IMG/VR virus record: IMGVR_UViG_3300042883_000874
Span: 1 to 64,000 of that record
DNA: 64,000 nt
From: a virus
Direction: 5' to 3' (one strand)
Positions 9,020-15,928 of this stretch are shown piece after piece. How positions within the stretch are numbered: position 1 is the first letter of the stretch; each line of letters begins with the position of its first letter. A program made the translations under genes and the position numbers. The notes under the pieces were generated by a model. That model was not told where the DNA came from and made no database searches. It saw only the letters and a list, made by a program, of their open reading frames with translations.

Positions 9020-9190
9020 ATGGCTGGACAAATGAAAACCGCAAACACTTTTCCTGTAGTAGTAACAACTCCTACAAGATACAAAGGAGGTATGAATGCA
9101 TACCCTATAGTAGTAACTAATCCAACAAGATACACTGGAGGCATGAACATTGCTGCATGTGATGTACCTAATGGTAAATTAAAAAAATAA
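9020..9190 (+). CDS. Small basic protein with internal duplication (56 residues)
   Basis: A short frame with a good start and a TAA stop, six bases before the next gene. The protein contains two copies of a 17-residue unit: residues 11-27 (FPVVVTTPTRYKGGMNA) and 28-44 (YPIVVTNPTRYTGGMNI). It ends in KLKK. Its first residues, MAGQMKTAN, resemble those of the next gene (MAGTMKSAN), so the two are probably paralogous. It is the first of the small basic cassette; no function is known. Confidence 0.6.
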   Translation: MAGQMKTANTFPVVVTTPTRYKGGMNAYPIVVTNPTRYTGGMNIAACDVPNGKLKK

Positions 9191-9196
9191 GAAAAC

Positions 9197-9394
9197 ATGG
9201 CTGGAACAATGAAATCTGCAAATCCTAAAGCTACTGCAGCTTCTAAAGCTACAGGTAAGCAAGGTGGTACTAATGGCACTGCTAAAGTACAAACTAGTAT
9301 TAAACCTAAATCTTCTGGTGGTGTTAATACACCTCCAAAAGGAGCTGTACCTATGAAGATGAAAATGGGTGGTTCTAAAAAATCTAAGTGTTAA
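9197..9394 (+). CDS. Small lysine-rich protein (65 residues)
   Basis: The protein is rich in Lys, Gly, Ala, Ser and Thr and is probably disordered. It ends in MKMGGSKKSKC. The N-terminus matches that of the gene before it. The tail motif GGS-K-K recurs in the next genes (KMGGSTKKK, FGGSPKP...KKK), pointing to a family of related basic tails. DNA binding or packaging in the head is a plausible but unproven role. Confidence 0.6.
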   Translation: MAGTMKSANPKATAASKATGKQGGTNGTAKVQTSIKPKSSGGVNTPPKGAVPMKMKMGGSKKSKC

Positions 9395-9412
9395 TCTATA
9401 AAAAATAAAAAC

Positions 9413-9829
9413 ATGGCAAAGAAAGTAGTAAAAAAATTAGTTAAAAAAAATTATGGAGGTGTTGATTCAACTCCAGCTAACACTATAAAAGCTAAGCAAA
9501 TAGATATGGATGTAGCACAAAATCCTAACTACAGAAAAACTAGTATTACAAATCCTGCAGGTGAGGCTGTGTATACTCGTAAATCAGGTTATGCTGGTCC
9601 ATCAAAAGCTGTTAAAGGAACTTCTGGTCCAAGTGGAACTTATGCTCCAGATGCTGTTTCAAAAAAGGCTGTTATTCCAACTGCAACTTATAGTAATAGA
9701 CCTGTGGCAAAAAAAGGTGGAGCAACTTCTAAGTTTGCTAAGTTAGCACCTCCTTATAATAAAGTAACATTTGCAGATAAAATTGCAGGTGCTAAGAAAA
9801 AAATGGGTGGTTCAACTAAAAAGAAATAA
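9413..9829 (+). CDS. Basic, low-complexity protein (138 residues)
   Basis: It starts MAKKVVKKLVKK and ends KKKMGGSTKKK, with a Gly, Ser, Thr, Pro and Ala-rich middle that looks disordered. The strong positive charge at both ends suits nucleic-acid binding. The gene is packed between other small basic genes and its stop is two bases before the next start. It may be an internal head protein that neutralises packaged DNA; there is no direct evidence. Confidence 0.65.
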   Translation: MAKKVVKKLVKKNYGGVDSTPANTIKAKQIDMDVAQNPNYRKTSITNPAGEAVYTRKSGYAGPSKAVKGTSGPSGTYAPDAVSKKAVIPTATYSNRPVAKKGGATSKFAKLAPPYNKVTFADKIAGAKKKMGGSTKKK

Positions 9830-9831
9830 TC

Positions 9832-10032
9832 ATGGCAAAAATTAAAGTAGCCTTAAGTGGCCCTGACAGACAATGGGAAATTGAAGATGCAATGAGAACT
9901 CTTCAAAGAGCTGAAGCTATCCGTAAAGATAAAGCTTTAATGGGAGGTGTTAAAAAATCTATGGACTCATTAAACAAAATGATGTTTGGTGGATCACCTA
10001 AACCTACAGTTAAAACAACTAAAAAGAAATAG
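9832..10032 (+). CDS. Small basic helical protein (66 residues)
   Basis: Residues 12-48 are likely alpha-helical (WEIEDAMRTLQRAEAIRKDK), and the C-terminal tail is FGGSPKPTVKTTKKK. The tail resembles those of its neighbours. The stop is TAG followed at once by TAA, and the A of that TAA is followed by TG, so the next start overlaps the second stop. This type of short helical protein is common near head genes of environmental phages; its function is unknown. Confidence 0.65.
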   Translation: MAKIKVALSGPDRQWEIEDAMRTLQRAEAIRKDKALMGGVKKSMDSLNKMMFGGSPKPTVKTTKKK

Positions 10033-10034
10033 TA

Positions 10035-10187
10035 ATGCCTGCTGAAAAGAAAGACAAGAAGTGGATTCAAAAAGCAGTTAATCCTGCTCATAAGGGTTAT
10101 TGTACTCCAATGACTAAAGCTACTTGTACACCAAAGAGAAAAGCTTTGGCAATTACTTTTAAAAAAATGGCTAAAGCTAAAAAATAA
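10035..10187 (+). CDS. Small basic protein with KKWIQKA motif (50 residues)
   Basis: A short frame of 50 codons that starts at the ATG overlapping the TAA after the previous gene. The product contains DKKWIQKAVNPAHKGYC and then a Lys/Arg-rich helix ending AKAKK. Proteins with a KKWIQ-A start, two cysteines and a basic helix occur widely in environmental phages next to structural genes, from my memory of such genomes. No function is established; DNA binding is plausible. Confidence 0.6.
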   Translation: MPAEKKDKKWIQKAVNPAHKGYCTPMTKATCTPKRKALAITFKKMAKAKK

Positions 10188-10191
10188 AACT

Positions 10192-10839
10192 ATGAAAAAC
10201 TTAATATTTTTAATATTTGCAAGCAGCTTAATAATTAGTTGCAGTACTGAATCAACTAAGCTTCCTGAAAGAAGTGTACTAAGAATTCATAAAAGCAAAT
10301 TTGCATTTTGTGGAGCATCTGGTGCAGTACCAACAGGTAAGAAAATAATGATACAAGGTGTAGAGTATAATGAAGGTTGTGCTATTTGTCCTGTATTAGA
10401 AGGTCCTTCAATCTCTAACTTGGCTATGTATGGTTCAGGTGGAACATGGGGAGATTTTAATATTGAAAATAATTTTCAAACTCCTGATGGAACTAACACT
10501 ACAGTTTGGTCTTTGTTTTGGTATTATGATTCAACTACAGTAATTCCACAGTTTAACCCTGAATCAAAATCTTGGGAATTATTATCACCAGTAAACCGTA
10601 AGTTTACTATTGACATGAGTCATCCTGAAACTAGTGAAAGTAATATGTTTGGAATGCCTGGAATTATATTTGATACAACTTCAACAGGTATCATTCTTGC
10701 TAAAGTATATGGTCCATTAAATGAAGATGCTCTTCCATTAAGAATTGCTATCCCAGTTAAAAATGGAGAAACTTCAATTACTGCAGCTAAGAAAGGTGCA
10801 CCCTATCCTGTAGGAACACCAATACCAACAAAAAACTAA
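10192..10839 (+). CDS. Phage-encoded lipoprotein
   Basis: The N-terminus is a typical lipoprotein signal: a short charged start (MKN), a hydrophobic core (LIFLIFASSLIIS) and a Cys at residue 17 preceded by L-I-I-S, which fits a signal peptidase II lipobox. The mature 199 residues are soluble, rich in Gly, Ser, Thr and Pro, with two further Cys pairs and no recognised domain. It is therefore expected on the host membrane rather than in the virion. Such a gene inside a head cassette resembles lysogeny-independent moron or superinfection-exclusion lipoproteins of other phages, but that role is only a guess. It is tightly packed between basic-protein genes (4 and 6 bases). Confidence 0.7.
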   Translation: MKNLIFLIFASSLIISCSTESTKLPERSVLRIHKSKFAFCGASGAVPTGKKIMIQGVEYNEGCAICPVLEGPSISNLAMYGSGGTWGDFNIENNFQTPDGTNTTVWSLFWYYDSTTVIPQFNPESKSWELLSPVNRKFTIDMSHPETSESNMFGMPGIIFDTTSTGIILAKVYGPLNEDALPLRIAIPVKNGETSITAAKKGAPYPVGTPIPTKN

Positions 10840-10845
10840 GAAACA

Positions 10846-10995
10846 ATGGCTAAGCAAATGATCAAAAGAAAAGATGGTAGTACTTCACAAAGAGGTTTGT
10901 GGGATAATATCAGAGCTAATAAAGGATCAGGAAAAGCTCCTAGTAAGGAGATGCTTAAACAAGAAAAAAAGATTAAATCTAAAACTAAGAAATAA
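10846..10995 (+). CDS. Small basic protein, RGLWDNIRA type (49 residues)
   Basis: The short frame begins MAKQMIKRKDG and contains SQRGLWDNIRANKGSGKAP and a lysine-rich helical tail ending KTKK. This pattern (R/A-G-L-W-D-N-I followed by a GSGK-A-P segment) is one I recognise from small proteins beside structural genes in other environmental phages; its function is unknown. Its last base is the first base of the next start codon (TAATG), so the two genes are translationally coupled. Confidence 0.65.
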   Translation: MAKQMIKRKDGSTSQRGLWDNIRANKGSGKAPSKEMLKQEKKIKSKTKK

Positions 10996-11246
10996 TGGCA
11001 AAGAGTCCAGCTTGGCAAAGAAAAGAAGGTAAGGCTCCTAGTGGAGGTCTTAATGCAAAAGGAAGAGCTTCTTATAATAAAGCTAATCCAGGATCAAACC
11101 TTAAAGCTCCTCAACCAGAAGGAGGTTCTAGAAAAGATTCTTTTTGTGCAAGGATGAAAGGTATGAAGAAAAAATTAACTAGTGCAAAGACTGCTAATGA
11201 TCCTGATTCAAGAATCAATAAGTCTTTGAGAAAATGGAAATGTTAA
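10995..11246 (+). CDS. Small basic protein, AWQRKEGK-PSGGLNAKGRASY family (likely DUF6321)
   Basis: The 83-residue product starts MAKSPAWQRKEGKAPSGGLN and then has AKGRASYNKANPG, a well-conserved signature of small phage proteins that I believe is Pfam DUF6321. It has a Cys in a basic context (SFCARMKGMKKK) and ends with RKWKC. Members of this family are repeatedly found near head and tail genes, but no role is known. It overlaps the upstream gene by one base. The family number should be checked by a domain search. Confidence 0.75.
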   Translation: MAKSPAWQRKEGKAPSGGLNAKGRASYNKANPGSNLKAPQPEGGSRKDSFCARMKGMKKKLTSAKTANDPDSRINKSLRKWKC

Positions 11247-11256
11247 AATAAAAACT

Positions 11257-11427
11257 ATGAAAAAATCAGCAAGTGTAAAAGGAAAGTCTGTCTTATCTAC
11301 TGATAAGAAGATGATTGGCATCTACAATAAAAATGTAGAAGACAATAATAAAAAAAAGAAACAACCTAGAGTTGAAGTAATGCAAGAATTTTTTAACCCA
11401 AAAGCTAAGGCTAAAAAGAAAAAATAA
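11257..11427 (+). CDS. Small lysine-rich protein (56 residues)
   Basis: A short frame from ATG at 11257 to TAA. The product is strongly basic, with a central asparagine/lysine stretch and a lysine tail, KAKAKKKK. The stop is one base before the next ATG. It belongs to the small basic cassette by position, size and composition; nothing more can be said about function. Confidence 0.6.
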   Translation: MKKSASVKGKSVLSTDKKMIGIYNKNVEDNNKKKKQPRVEVMQEFFNPKAKAKKKK

Positions 11428-11428
11428 C

Positions 11429-11689
11429 ATGAAAAAGAAATTAGCAAAAAAACAAATAGGTGGTCCTACAAAAGATAGTACAGCTATTTATAGAAAAGAA
11501 ATGAGTGATGCTTATACATCTGCAGCAATGAATATGACTAATCCAAAACAAAGAGATTCTGCATTTGCAAGAGCTGAAAAAGCAGGTAAAGATATGGATA
11601 GACAATCAAAAAAAGGTAAACCAGGTTATGATGCTACAGGATTTCCTAAAAAGAAAACAGGTGGTGCAATAAAAACTAAGAAAAAATAA
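11429..11689 (+). CDS. Small basic protein (86 residues)
   Basis: It begins MKKKLAKKQIGG, has a helical middle (YRKEMSDAYTSAAMNM and following) and ends FPKKKTGGAIKTKKK. The GG-plus-Lys tail resembles the tails of the earlier genes in this cassette. The gene stops with TAA, then TAG, seven bases before the invading endonuclease gene. Probably a small DNA-binding or head-internal protein; no direct evidence. Confidence 0.62.
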   Translation: MKKKLAKKQIGGPTKDSTAIYRKEMSDAYTSAAMNMTNPKQRDSAFARAEKAGKDMDRQSKKGKPGYDATGFPKKKTGGAIKTKKK

Positions 11690-11695
11690 TAGTAA

Positions 11696-11719
11696 ATGTT
11701 AAATTCAACTATTCTCATA
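11696..11719 (+). repeat. Duplicated gene start, copy 1 (MLNSTILI codons)
   Basis: These 24 bases encode the same eight residues as 12195-12218. The copies differ at 6 of 24 bases and all six differences are synonymous. It marks the likely insertion point of the endonuclease gene. Confidence 0.75.
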
Positions 11720-12202
11720 AGTGATAAAATACAAACTGCTCCTAAAAAAAGCAGATCTTTGGAATGGTATCATAAAAATAAAGAGAAAGTTGCTGCTTAT
11801 AAAAAAGCTCATTATAAAGCTAATATAAGTATATATAAAGAAAGAGCTGTGAAGTTTGGTAAAAGTGAAACCAGAAAACAATATTTAATTGATAATAAAG
11901 AAAAGACAAGAGATTATAATAAAGAAAGATGGTTAAAACTAAAAGAAACTAAGCCTCATTTAAAAGCAATATATAACATAACATTAGAAAAATATAATGA
12001 AATGTTTATAAAACAAAAAGAATGTTGTTTAGGTTGTAACCAACATAGATCTTTATTAAAAAGAGATTTATGTGTAGACCATTGTCATGTAACAGGAAAA
12101 ATAAGAGGCTTGCTTTGTGATAGCTGTAATAAAGCTTTAGGATTAATTAAAGATGATAAAAATATATTATTAAACCTTATAACTTATTTAAACAATGCTT
12201 AA
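11696..12202 (+). CDS. Endonuclease VII-type (His-Me finger) homing endonuclease
   Basis: This 168-residue nuclease carries the full endonuclease VII pattern: zinc ligands C111 and C114, the catalytic DHCH at 128-131, and the second zinc pair C141 and C144. Residues 20-80 are Lys/Tyr-rich and probably contact DNA. T4 endonuclease VII resolves branched DNA, but stand-alone genes like this, placed between structural genes, behave as mobile homing endonucleases. The first eight residues (MLNSTILI) are identical to those of the next gene, and its end overlaps that gene's start by eight bases. This suggests insertion right at the start of the connector gene, with a recoded copy of its 5' end. Confidence 0.88.
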   Translation: MLNSTILISDKIQTAPKKSRSLEWYHKNKEKVAAYKKAHYKANISIYKERAVKFGKSETRKQYLIDNKEKTRDYNKERWLKLKETKPHLKAIYNITLEKYNEMFIKQKECCLGCNQHRSLLKRDLCVDHCHVTGKIRGLLCDSCNKALGLIKDDKNILLNLITYLNNA

Positions 12203-12218
12203 TTCAACCATATTAATA
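12195..12218 (+). repeat. Duplicated gene start, copy 2 (MLNSTILI codons)
   Basis: Start of the connector gene, encoding the same eight residues as 11696-11719 with different codons. Similar sequence may continue for about ten bases (ATAA, then GTGA and A-rich) with a small offset. Confidence 0.75.
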
Positions 12219-12899
12219 AAAGTGAAACAGAGGTTGAACAAGTTGGCCTCAAACGATTATGACAACATAGAAGCTTGGCAAATTATTGAAGCTTTTAATA
12301 AGGGTCAAGTTGATTGGTGCCGGAGAAATCTTCATGGTACTAATATAACTAAAGAAGGTGATGAACAGTCTACTAGAAGAATAGATGATTTGCAAATATT
12401 ATTGGGTTCAACATTGTTAACTCTTAACAACAAGCAAACCTATTATGAGAGTACTAACTTTCCTACTAATTACTTACAGTGGAAAAGAGTCTCTGTTAAA
12501 GCTGCTCAAAACTGTTGTCCTACTCCAAAAATTATGGTTGTATATCTAGGTGAAGTTGCCAATGTGGATGAACTTCTTAGAGATAAGAATAAGCAACCAA
12601 GCTATGAGTGGGGTGAAACTTTTGCAACTGTTTCTAATAATCAAGTTCAGTTATATACTAATAACTTATTTGACATAACTGAATCAAGATTGCATTACTA
12701 CAGACAACCAACTTATATTCAAATTGCAGGAGTAGCTAATCCTTATACAGGAATAACTTCTACTGTTGATGTACCATCTGAATTTAAAGATGATTTAGTG
12801 GAACTATTTGTAGATGAAGCAGTTAAGATATTAGCTGGAGATATTGAATCTATGAACCAGTATCAAAGAATGACTCAAGCAGTAGAAAATAATAATTAA
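12195..12899 (+). CDS. Head-tail connector / ring (adaptor) protein of crAss-like type
   Basis: A 234-residue protein that begins with helices (VKQRLNKLASNDYDN, AWQIIEAFNKGQVDWCRR) and continues as mixed beta/helix, a layout like the adaptor ring below the portal in crAss-like phages. The end (EFKDDLVELFVDEAVKILAGDIESMNQYQRMTQ) is a long helix typical of connector proteins. The gene starts inside the last codons of the endonuclease gene, so it now depends on re-initiation or on its own start context. The endonuclease has probably targeted this conserved gene. The connector role is inferred from family resemblance and location. Confidence 0.68.
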   Translation: MLNSTILIKVKQRLNKLASNDYDNIEAWQIIEAFNKGQVDWCRRNLHGTNITKEGDEQSTRRIDDLQILLGSTLLTLNNKQTYYESTNFPTNYLQWKRVSVKAAQNCCPTPKIMVVYLGEVANVDELLRDKNKQPSYEWGETFATVSNNQVQLYTNNLFDITESRLHYYRQPTYIQIAGVANPYTGITSTVDVPSEFKDDLVELFVDEAVKILAGDIESMNQYQRMTQAVENNN

Positions 12900-12916
12900 A
12901 ATATAAAAAAGAAATA

Positions 12917-13372
12917 ATGGAAGAGAAATCAAGATTTTTAAAAAGAGAAAGTGGGCCAGCTACAAAAAGCTACAGTGCACCTTCTACAGGATCATTAGAT
13001 TCTATGGTATCAGCTTGTGTATCTGAGTTAATGAATGCTGGAACAGCTATTCATAAGTTACACTTAAAGATAACAGGATCAGGATCTTATGCTGCTCACA
13101 AAGCACTTAATGAATTGTATGATGCATTACCTGGACATGCTGATGATTTAGCTGAAGGATTCCAAGGAGCTTCAGAAAAGTTACTTAGTTATACTGAAGT
13201 AGCACCTAAAACATTAAACAGTGTAGCAGAAGCAATTGATTATTTAAAAGACATGACTAAGATGGTAGATGGCTTACAAGCTAAAATGCCTTATTCTGAA
13301 ATTGTAAATGACTTAGATACTATCAAGTCTACAATAAACTCAGGTAAGTATAAATTACTTTTCTTAAAATAA
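12917..13372 (+). CDS. Dps/ferritin-like protein with near-complete ferroxidase site
   Basis: This 151-residue, mostly helical protein has a Dps-type motif: H49, H61, D76 and E80. The spacings (12, 15 and 4) are exactly those of H51, H63, D78 and E82 in E. coli Dps; the fifth ligand, D67, corresponds to N65 here. The core LHLKITGSGSYAAHKALNEL aligns with the Dps core, including the Gly and aromatic positions. It is also similar to the phage family DUF5856, as far as I recall. Dps proteins oxidise and store iron and protect DNA. The location between a connector gene and a major structural gene suggests either a virion protein built on this fold or a late DNA-protecting enzyme. Fold confidence is good; activity is untested. 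Confidence 0.72.
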   Translation: MEEKSRFLKRESGPATKSYSAPSTGSLDSMVSACVSELMNAGTAIHKLHLKITGSGSYAAHKALNELYDALPGHADDLAEGFQGASEKLLSYTEVAPKTLNSVAEAIDYLKDMTKMVDGLQAKMPYSEIVNDLDTIKSTINSGKYKLLFLK

Positions 13373-13420
13373 ATTTGTATAATCAAAAATAATTACATAT
13401 ATTAGTATCATCTATTTATT

Positions 13421-13443
13421 TATAAACTTAAAACAAAAACAAA
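13421..13443 (+). promoter_or_regulatory. A-rich leader of the 13444 gene (TATAAACTTAAAA type)
   Basis: TATAAACTTAAAACAAAAAC directly precedes the ATG, matching the leaders of the capsid gene and the 7320 gene. The 71-base gap before it shows no hairpin. Confidence 0.45.
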
Positions 13444-15063
13444 ATGGCTTATTTTAATCACGCGTTTACCAAGATGTTCTTAGGAACAGGTACAACAAGA
13501 ACTGCTCCCTCTACAGGAGCTCCAATTAGTGTTACAAATCCTGCTTCAACAGGTGGATTTATCACTACAACAGGTACAACTACAGCTACATTATCAACAT
13601 TAGCTCCGGGGTACTTTGGATTTTTTGATAAGAACTATCAATCAATTAACCCAACTTTAACTACTTATGGATGTTGTCCATTAATCTTAGCTAGTTCTTC
13701 TTTATTAGCTAATGACAAAATTGGTCCTTTTCATGGTGGTTACAAAGAGACTAACAAGTCTAAAACAATTAACCCTAAGTATGTACAACGTGCATACAAA
13801 GTAACTACTTGTGTACCTCAACAAACTGTAGTTTCTGTAGGTAACACTCCACAAACTGGTTCTGGTACTGCTAGTATTGGTACTTTTGTTGCAGGTACTG
13901 CCGCTTCATGGCCTATCACAGGTTCTATTTATACAATTATAGTTCCTGTTACAGGTGGTACTGGAGCTGGAGCAATGTTATCAGTAACTGTTAGTGCTTT
14001 AGGTACTGCAACAGCAGCTGTTCTTTCTCAAGCTGGTACTGGTTACACTATCGGTGATATATTAACTGCTGTAGGTGGTGCTGCTGATACAACTGTAACT
14101 GTAGTAACTGTTGCTGTAACAAATTCTAATAATTTCCAAGGTGGTACAACTGATGCAACTTGTTGTTTTGAATTTTTATGTGGTGAAACTTACTACTTAA
14201 GAATTGATGTTAAAGGTTCTCCAGTATTACGTGTACTTAACCATAATGCTTACCAAACATTATCTGCTTATACAGGATGTTGTTCAGGTGTAGTTCCGAC
14301 TGCAGTTGATTCAACTTTAGTAATGATTGAATGGGCTAAAGCTTTAGTAATCAACAACTACTTAAATGGATTTGTTGCTCCAGTTGTATTTGATGAATTA
14401 GGTGTTGCTTGGTATGCTCCAGGAACTACTGTATCATTAGATGGTCTTTCAACTCCAGTTCTTTCTACTCAATGGTGGGATGCTTATATATCTCCAGGTC
14501 ATGGAGTAGGTTTATGTGCAGGTTTACGTTTATTTGGTGCTTTTGTAGAGACTAAATTTGGTAACTGTTCTTTCCAAGTAACTGACTTCTTTGAAAAAGA
14601 ACCAATTAAGGTTTATGCTTCAATGGTTGATTACACAGGAGATCCATGTGTATTTGAAGGAATTTGTGTTTACACAGATTGTTTAGGATTACAAGGAATG
14701 GGCTTTGGTGAGCAAGTAGTAAGAGATTTAATTAAAGCTGAATCTTACTTACAAAACTTCTTCCACTCTGATATCAGAATTAGAGAGATCACTCAAGGTT
14801 TTGACATCTTGAACTCTGTTAACAGAAATGCATTATATACAAGATACTTCTTGTTACATAGTGTACCAAGATTTAACAACCCAACAGGTGTATTTGACAA
14901 TGACCGTTACTTACTAGAGATAGTAGTACCAGAAGCTAATCCATTAGTTCCAGTAGGAAATACTGCTTTAGATTCTTTCTTAGGTTACTGGTTAGATTCT
15001 TGTGTTGATTGTGTTACATTAGAAACTGAAGGCTGTACTTATTGTACTGTTGTTCCTGATTAA
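13444..15063 (+). CDS. Abundant structural protein with an inserted glycine-rich beta domain
   Basis: This 539-residue protein is followed by the clearest terminator in the window and preceded by the same A-rich leader as the capsid gene, so it is probably made in large amounts. Residues about 127-229 form a Gly, Thr, Ala and Val-rich insert (with TGYTIGDILTA), like the small beta domains that decorate surface-exposed virion proteins. The flanking parts look like one domain split by this insert; the C-terminal part has a charged helical stretch (EQVVRDLIKAESYLQNFF) and paired cysteines. Possible roles are a tail-tube, collar or capsid-associated protein. I cannot assign one from sequence alone. 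Confidence 0.6.
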   Translation: MAYFNHAFTKMFLGTGTTRTAPSTGAPISVTNPASTGGFITTTGTTTATLSTLAPGYFGFFDKNYQSINPTLTTYGCCPLILASSSLLANDKIGPFHGGYKETNKSKTINPKYVQRAYKVTTCVPQQTVVSVGNTPQTGSGTASIGTFVAGTAASWPITGSIYTIIVPVTGGTGAGAMLSVTVSALGTATAAVLSQAGTGYTIGDILTAVGGAADTTVTVVTVAVTNSNNFQGGTTDATCCFEFLCGETYYLRIDVKGSPVLRVLNHNAYQTLSAYTGCCSGVVPTAVDSTLVMIEWAKALVINNYLNGFVAPVVFDELGVAWYAPGTTVSLDGLSTPVLSTQWWDAYISPGHGVGLCAGLRLFGAFVETKFGNCSFQVTDFFEKEPIKVYASMVDYTGDPCVFEGICVYTDCLGLQGMGFGEQVVRDLIKAESYLQNFFHSDIRIREITQGFDILNSVNRNALYTRYFLLHSVPRFNNPTGVFDNDRYLLEIVVPEANPLVPVGNTALDSFLGYWLDSCVDCVTLETEGCTYCTVVPD

Positions 15064-15081
15064 TAATTAACTTTTAATAAA

Positions 15082-15116
15082 AGAGGGAAGGAGATTAACT
15101 TCTTCCCTTTTTTTTT
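15082..15116 (+). terminator. Rho-independent terminator
   Basis: A stem GGGAAG/CTTCCC (15085-15090 with 15102-15107, extended by A-T and G-T pairs outward) encloses an 11-base loop and is followed by a run of nine T. It ends the unit containing the abundant structural protein. A promoter-like box follows within two bases of the T-run. Confidence 0.88.
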
Positions 15117-15117
15117 G

Positions 15118-15125
15118 TATATTTG
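15118..15125 (+). promoter_or_regulatory. Promoter-like box TATATTTG
   Basis: TATATTTG matches the Bacteroidota -7 element TAnnTTTG and lies 15 bases before the ATG at 15140. The 12-mer TTTTGTATATTT that contains it recurs before three other genes (near 22732, 32924 and 38854). It sits between a terminator and the first gene of the adhesin block. The -33 region is occupied by the terminator. Confidence 0.6.
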
Positions 15126-15139
15126 TAATATAAAAAATT

Positions 15140-15703
15140 ATGTCAAAACATATTCTAAGTTTAGAAATACCTGATACAATGAACAAATGTATACTAAGAG
15201 TAGTAGACACAAGTGTCTATGCTACTGGTATTCCTGTTACATGTCCACTATTACAAATTACAGCTCCAGGATTTATGCATCCTGTGAATTTTTCTACACC
15301 TTCGGTAGCTCCTGGGTTTAGCTTAAATATAACTGCTTGTGATTTAGAATTACAAACATCTGATTGTGGTACAACTTTTTATAATGTTCCTGATGGAATA
15401 TATATTATAAAATACAGTGTTGAGCCTAAGGATCTTGTATATGTTGAATATAATCACTTGCGTATTACTTGTGCTAATGATAAAGTTAAGGCTATTTATT
15501 GTGACTTACAGCTAGGAGCATGTGATCCTCCAGCAAATATTAAAGATAAATTAAATCAAATAAGATTAATACAACAGTACTTATTAGCTGCTAAAGCTTA
15601 TGTAGAAGATTGTAGAGATCCAAATAGAGGAATGGAATTATATAGATATGCTGTCAAATTATTAGATAAGATGTCTTGTGGTTCTTCCTGTAAAACCTGT
15701 TAA
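15140..15703 (+). CDS. Structural protein with beta N-terminus and cysteine-rich helical tail
   Basis: The first 120 of 187 residues look like an immunoglobulin-like beta sandwich (alternating hydrophobic strands, a VPDGIYIIKYSV strand). The last 60 residues are a helical hairpin ending in a cysteine-rich tail, CGSSCKTC. I recognise the pattern from predicted structural proteins of environmental Bacteroidota phages, but no function is known. It opens the cysteine-rich block and is probably a virion surface or tail-fibre assembly protein. Confidence 0.6.
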   Translation: MSKHILSLEIPDTMNKCILRVVDTSVYATGIPVTCPLLQITAPGFMHPVNFSTPSVAPGFSLNITACDLELQTSDCGTTFYNVPDGIYIIKYSVEPKDLVYVEYNHLRITCANDKVKAIYCDLQLGACDPPANIKDKLNQIRLIQQYLLAAKAYVEDCRDPNRGMELYRYAVKLLDKMSCGSSCKTC

Positions 15704-15721
15704 ACTAAAAATAAACCAACT

Positions 15722-15907
15722 ATGAACTGTTTAAATTGTGGAAATAAATTATCATGTGGCTGTCAAAAAAGAGTAGCTACTGATGGTAAAAATACATGCA
15801 GCACTTGTTTAGCTGCATATGAAATTAAATTAAAAGCTGCTAAGTTAGCAGGGACTACTGTACCTAATGCAATACCAAATAAAAATATAATATATCAAAA
15901 GCCATAG
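15722..15907 (+). CDS. Small zinc-ribbon-like protein (61 residues)
   Basis: Cysteine pairs near the N-terminus (MNCLNCGNKLSCGCQ) and at CSTC resemble a zinc ribbon or a small disulfide-linked module. The rest is a short helix and a disordered tail. It lies between structural cysteine-rich genes, so it may be an assembly factor for them or a minor virion part. The stop is TAG followed directly by TAA. Confidence 0.55.
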   Translation: MNCLNCGNKLSCGCQKRVATDGKNTCSTCLAAYEIKLKAAKLAGTTVPNAIPNKNIIYQKP

Positions 15908-15928
15908 TAACTACTAAAACATATACAA

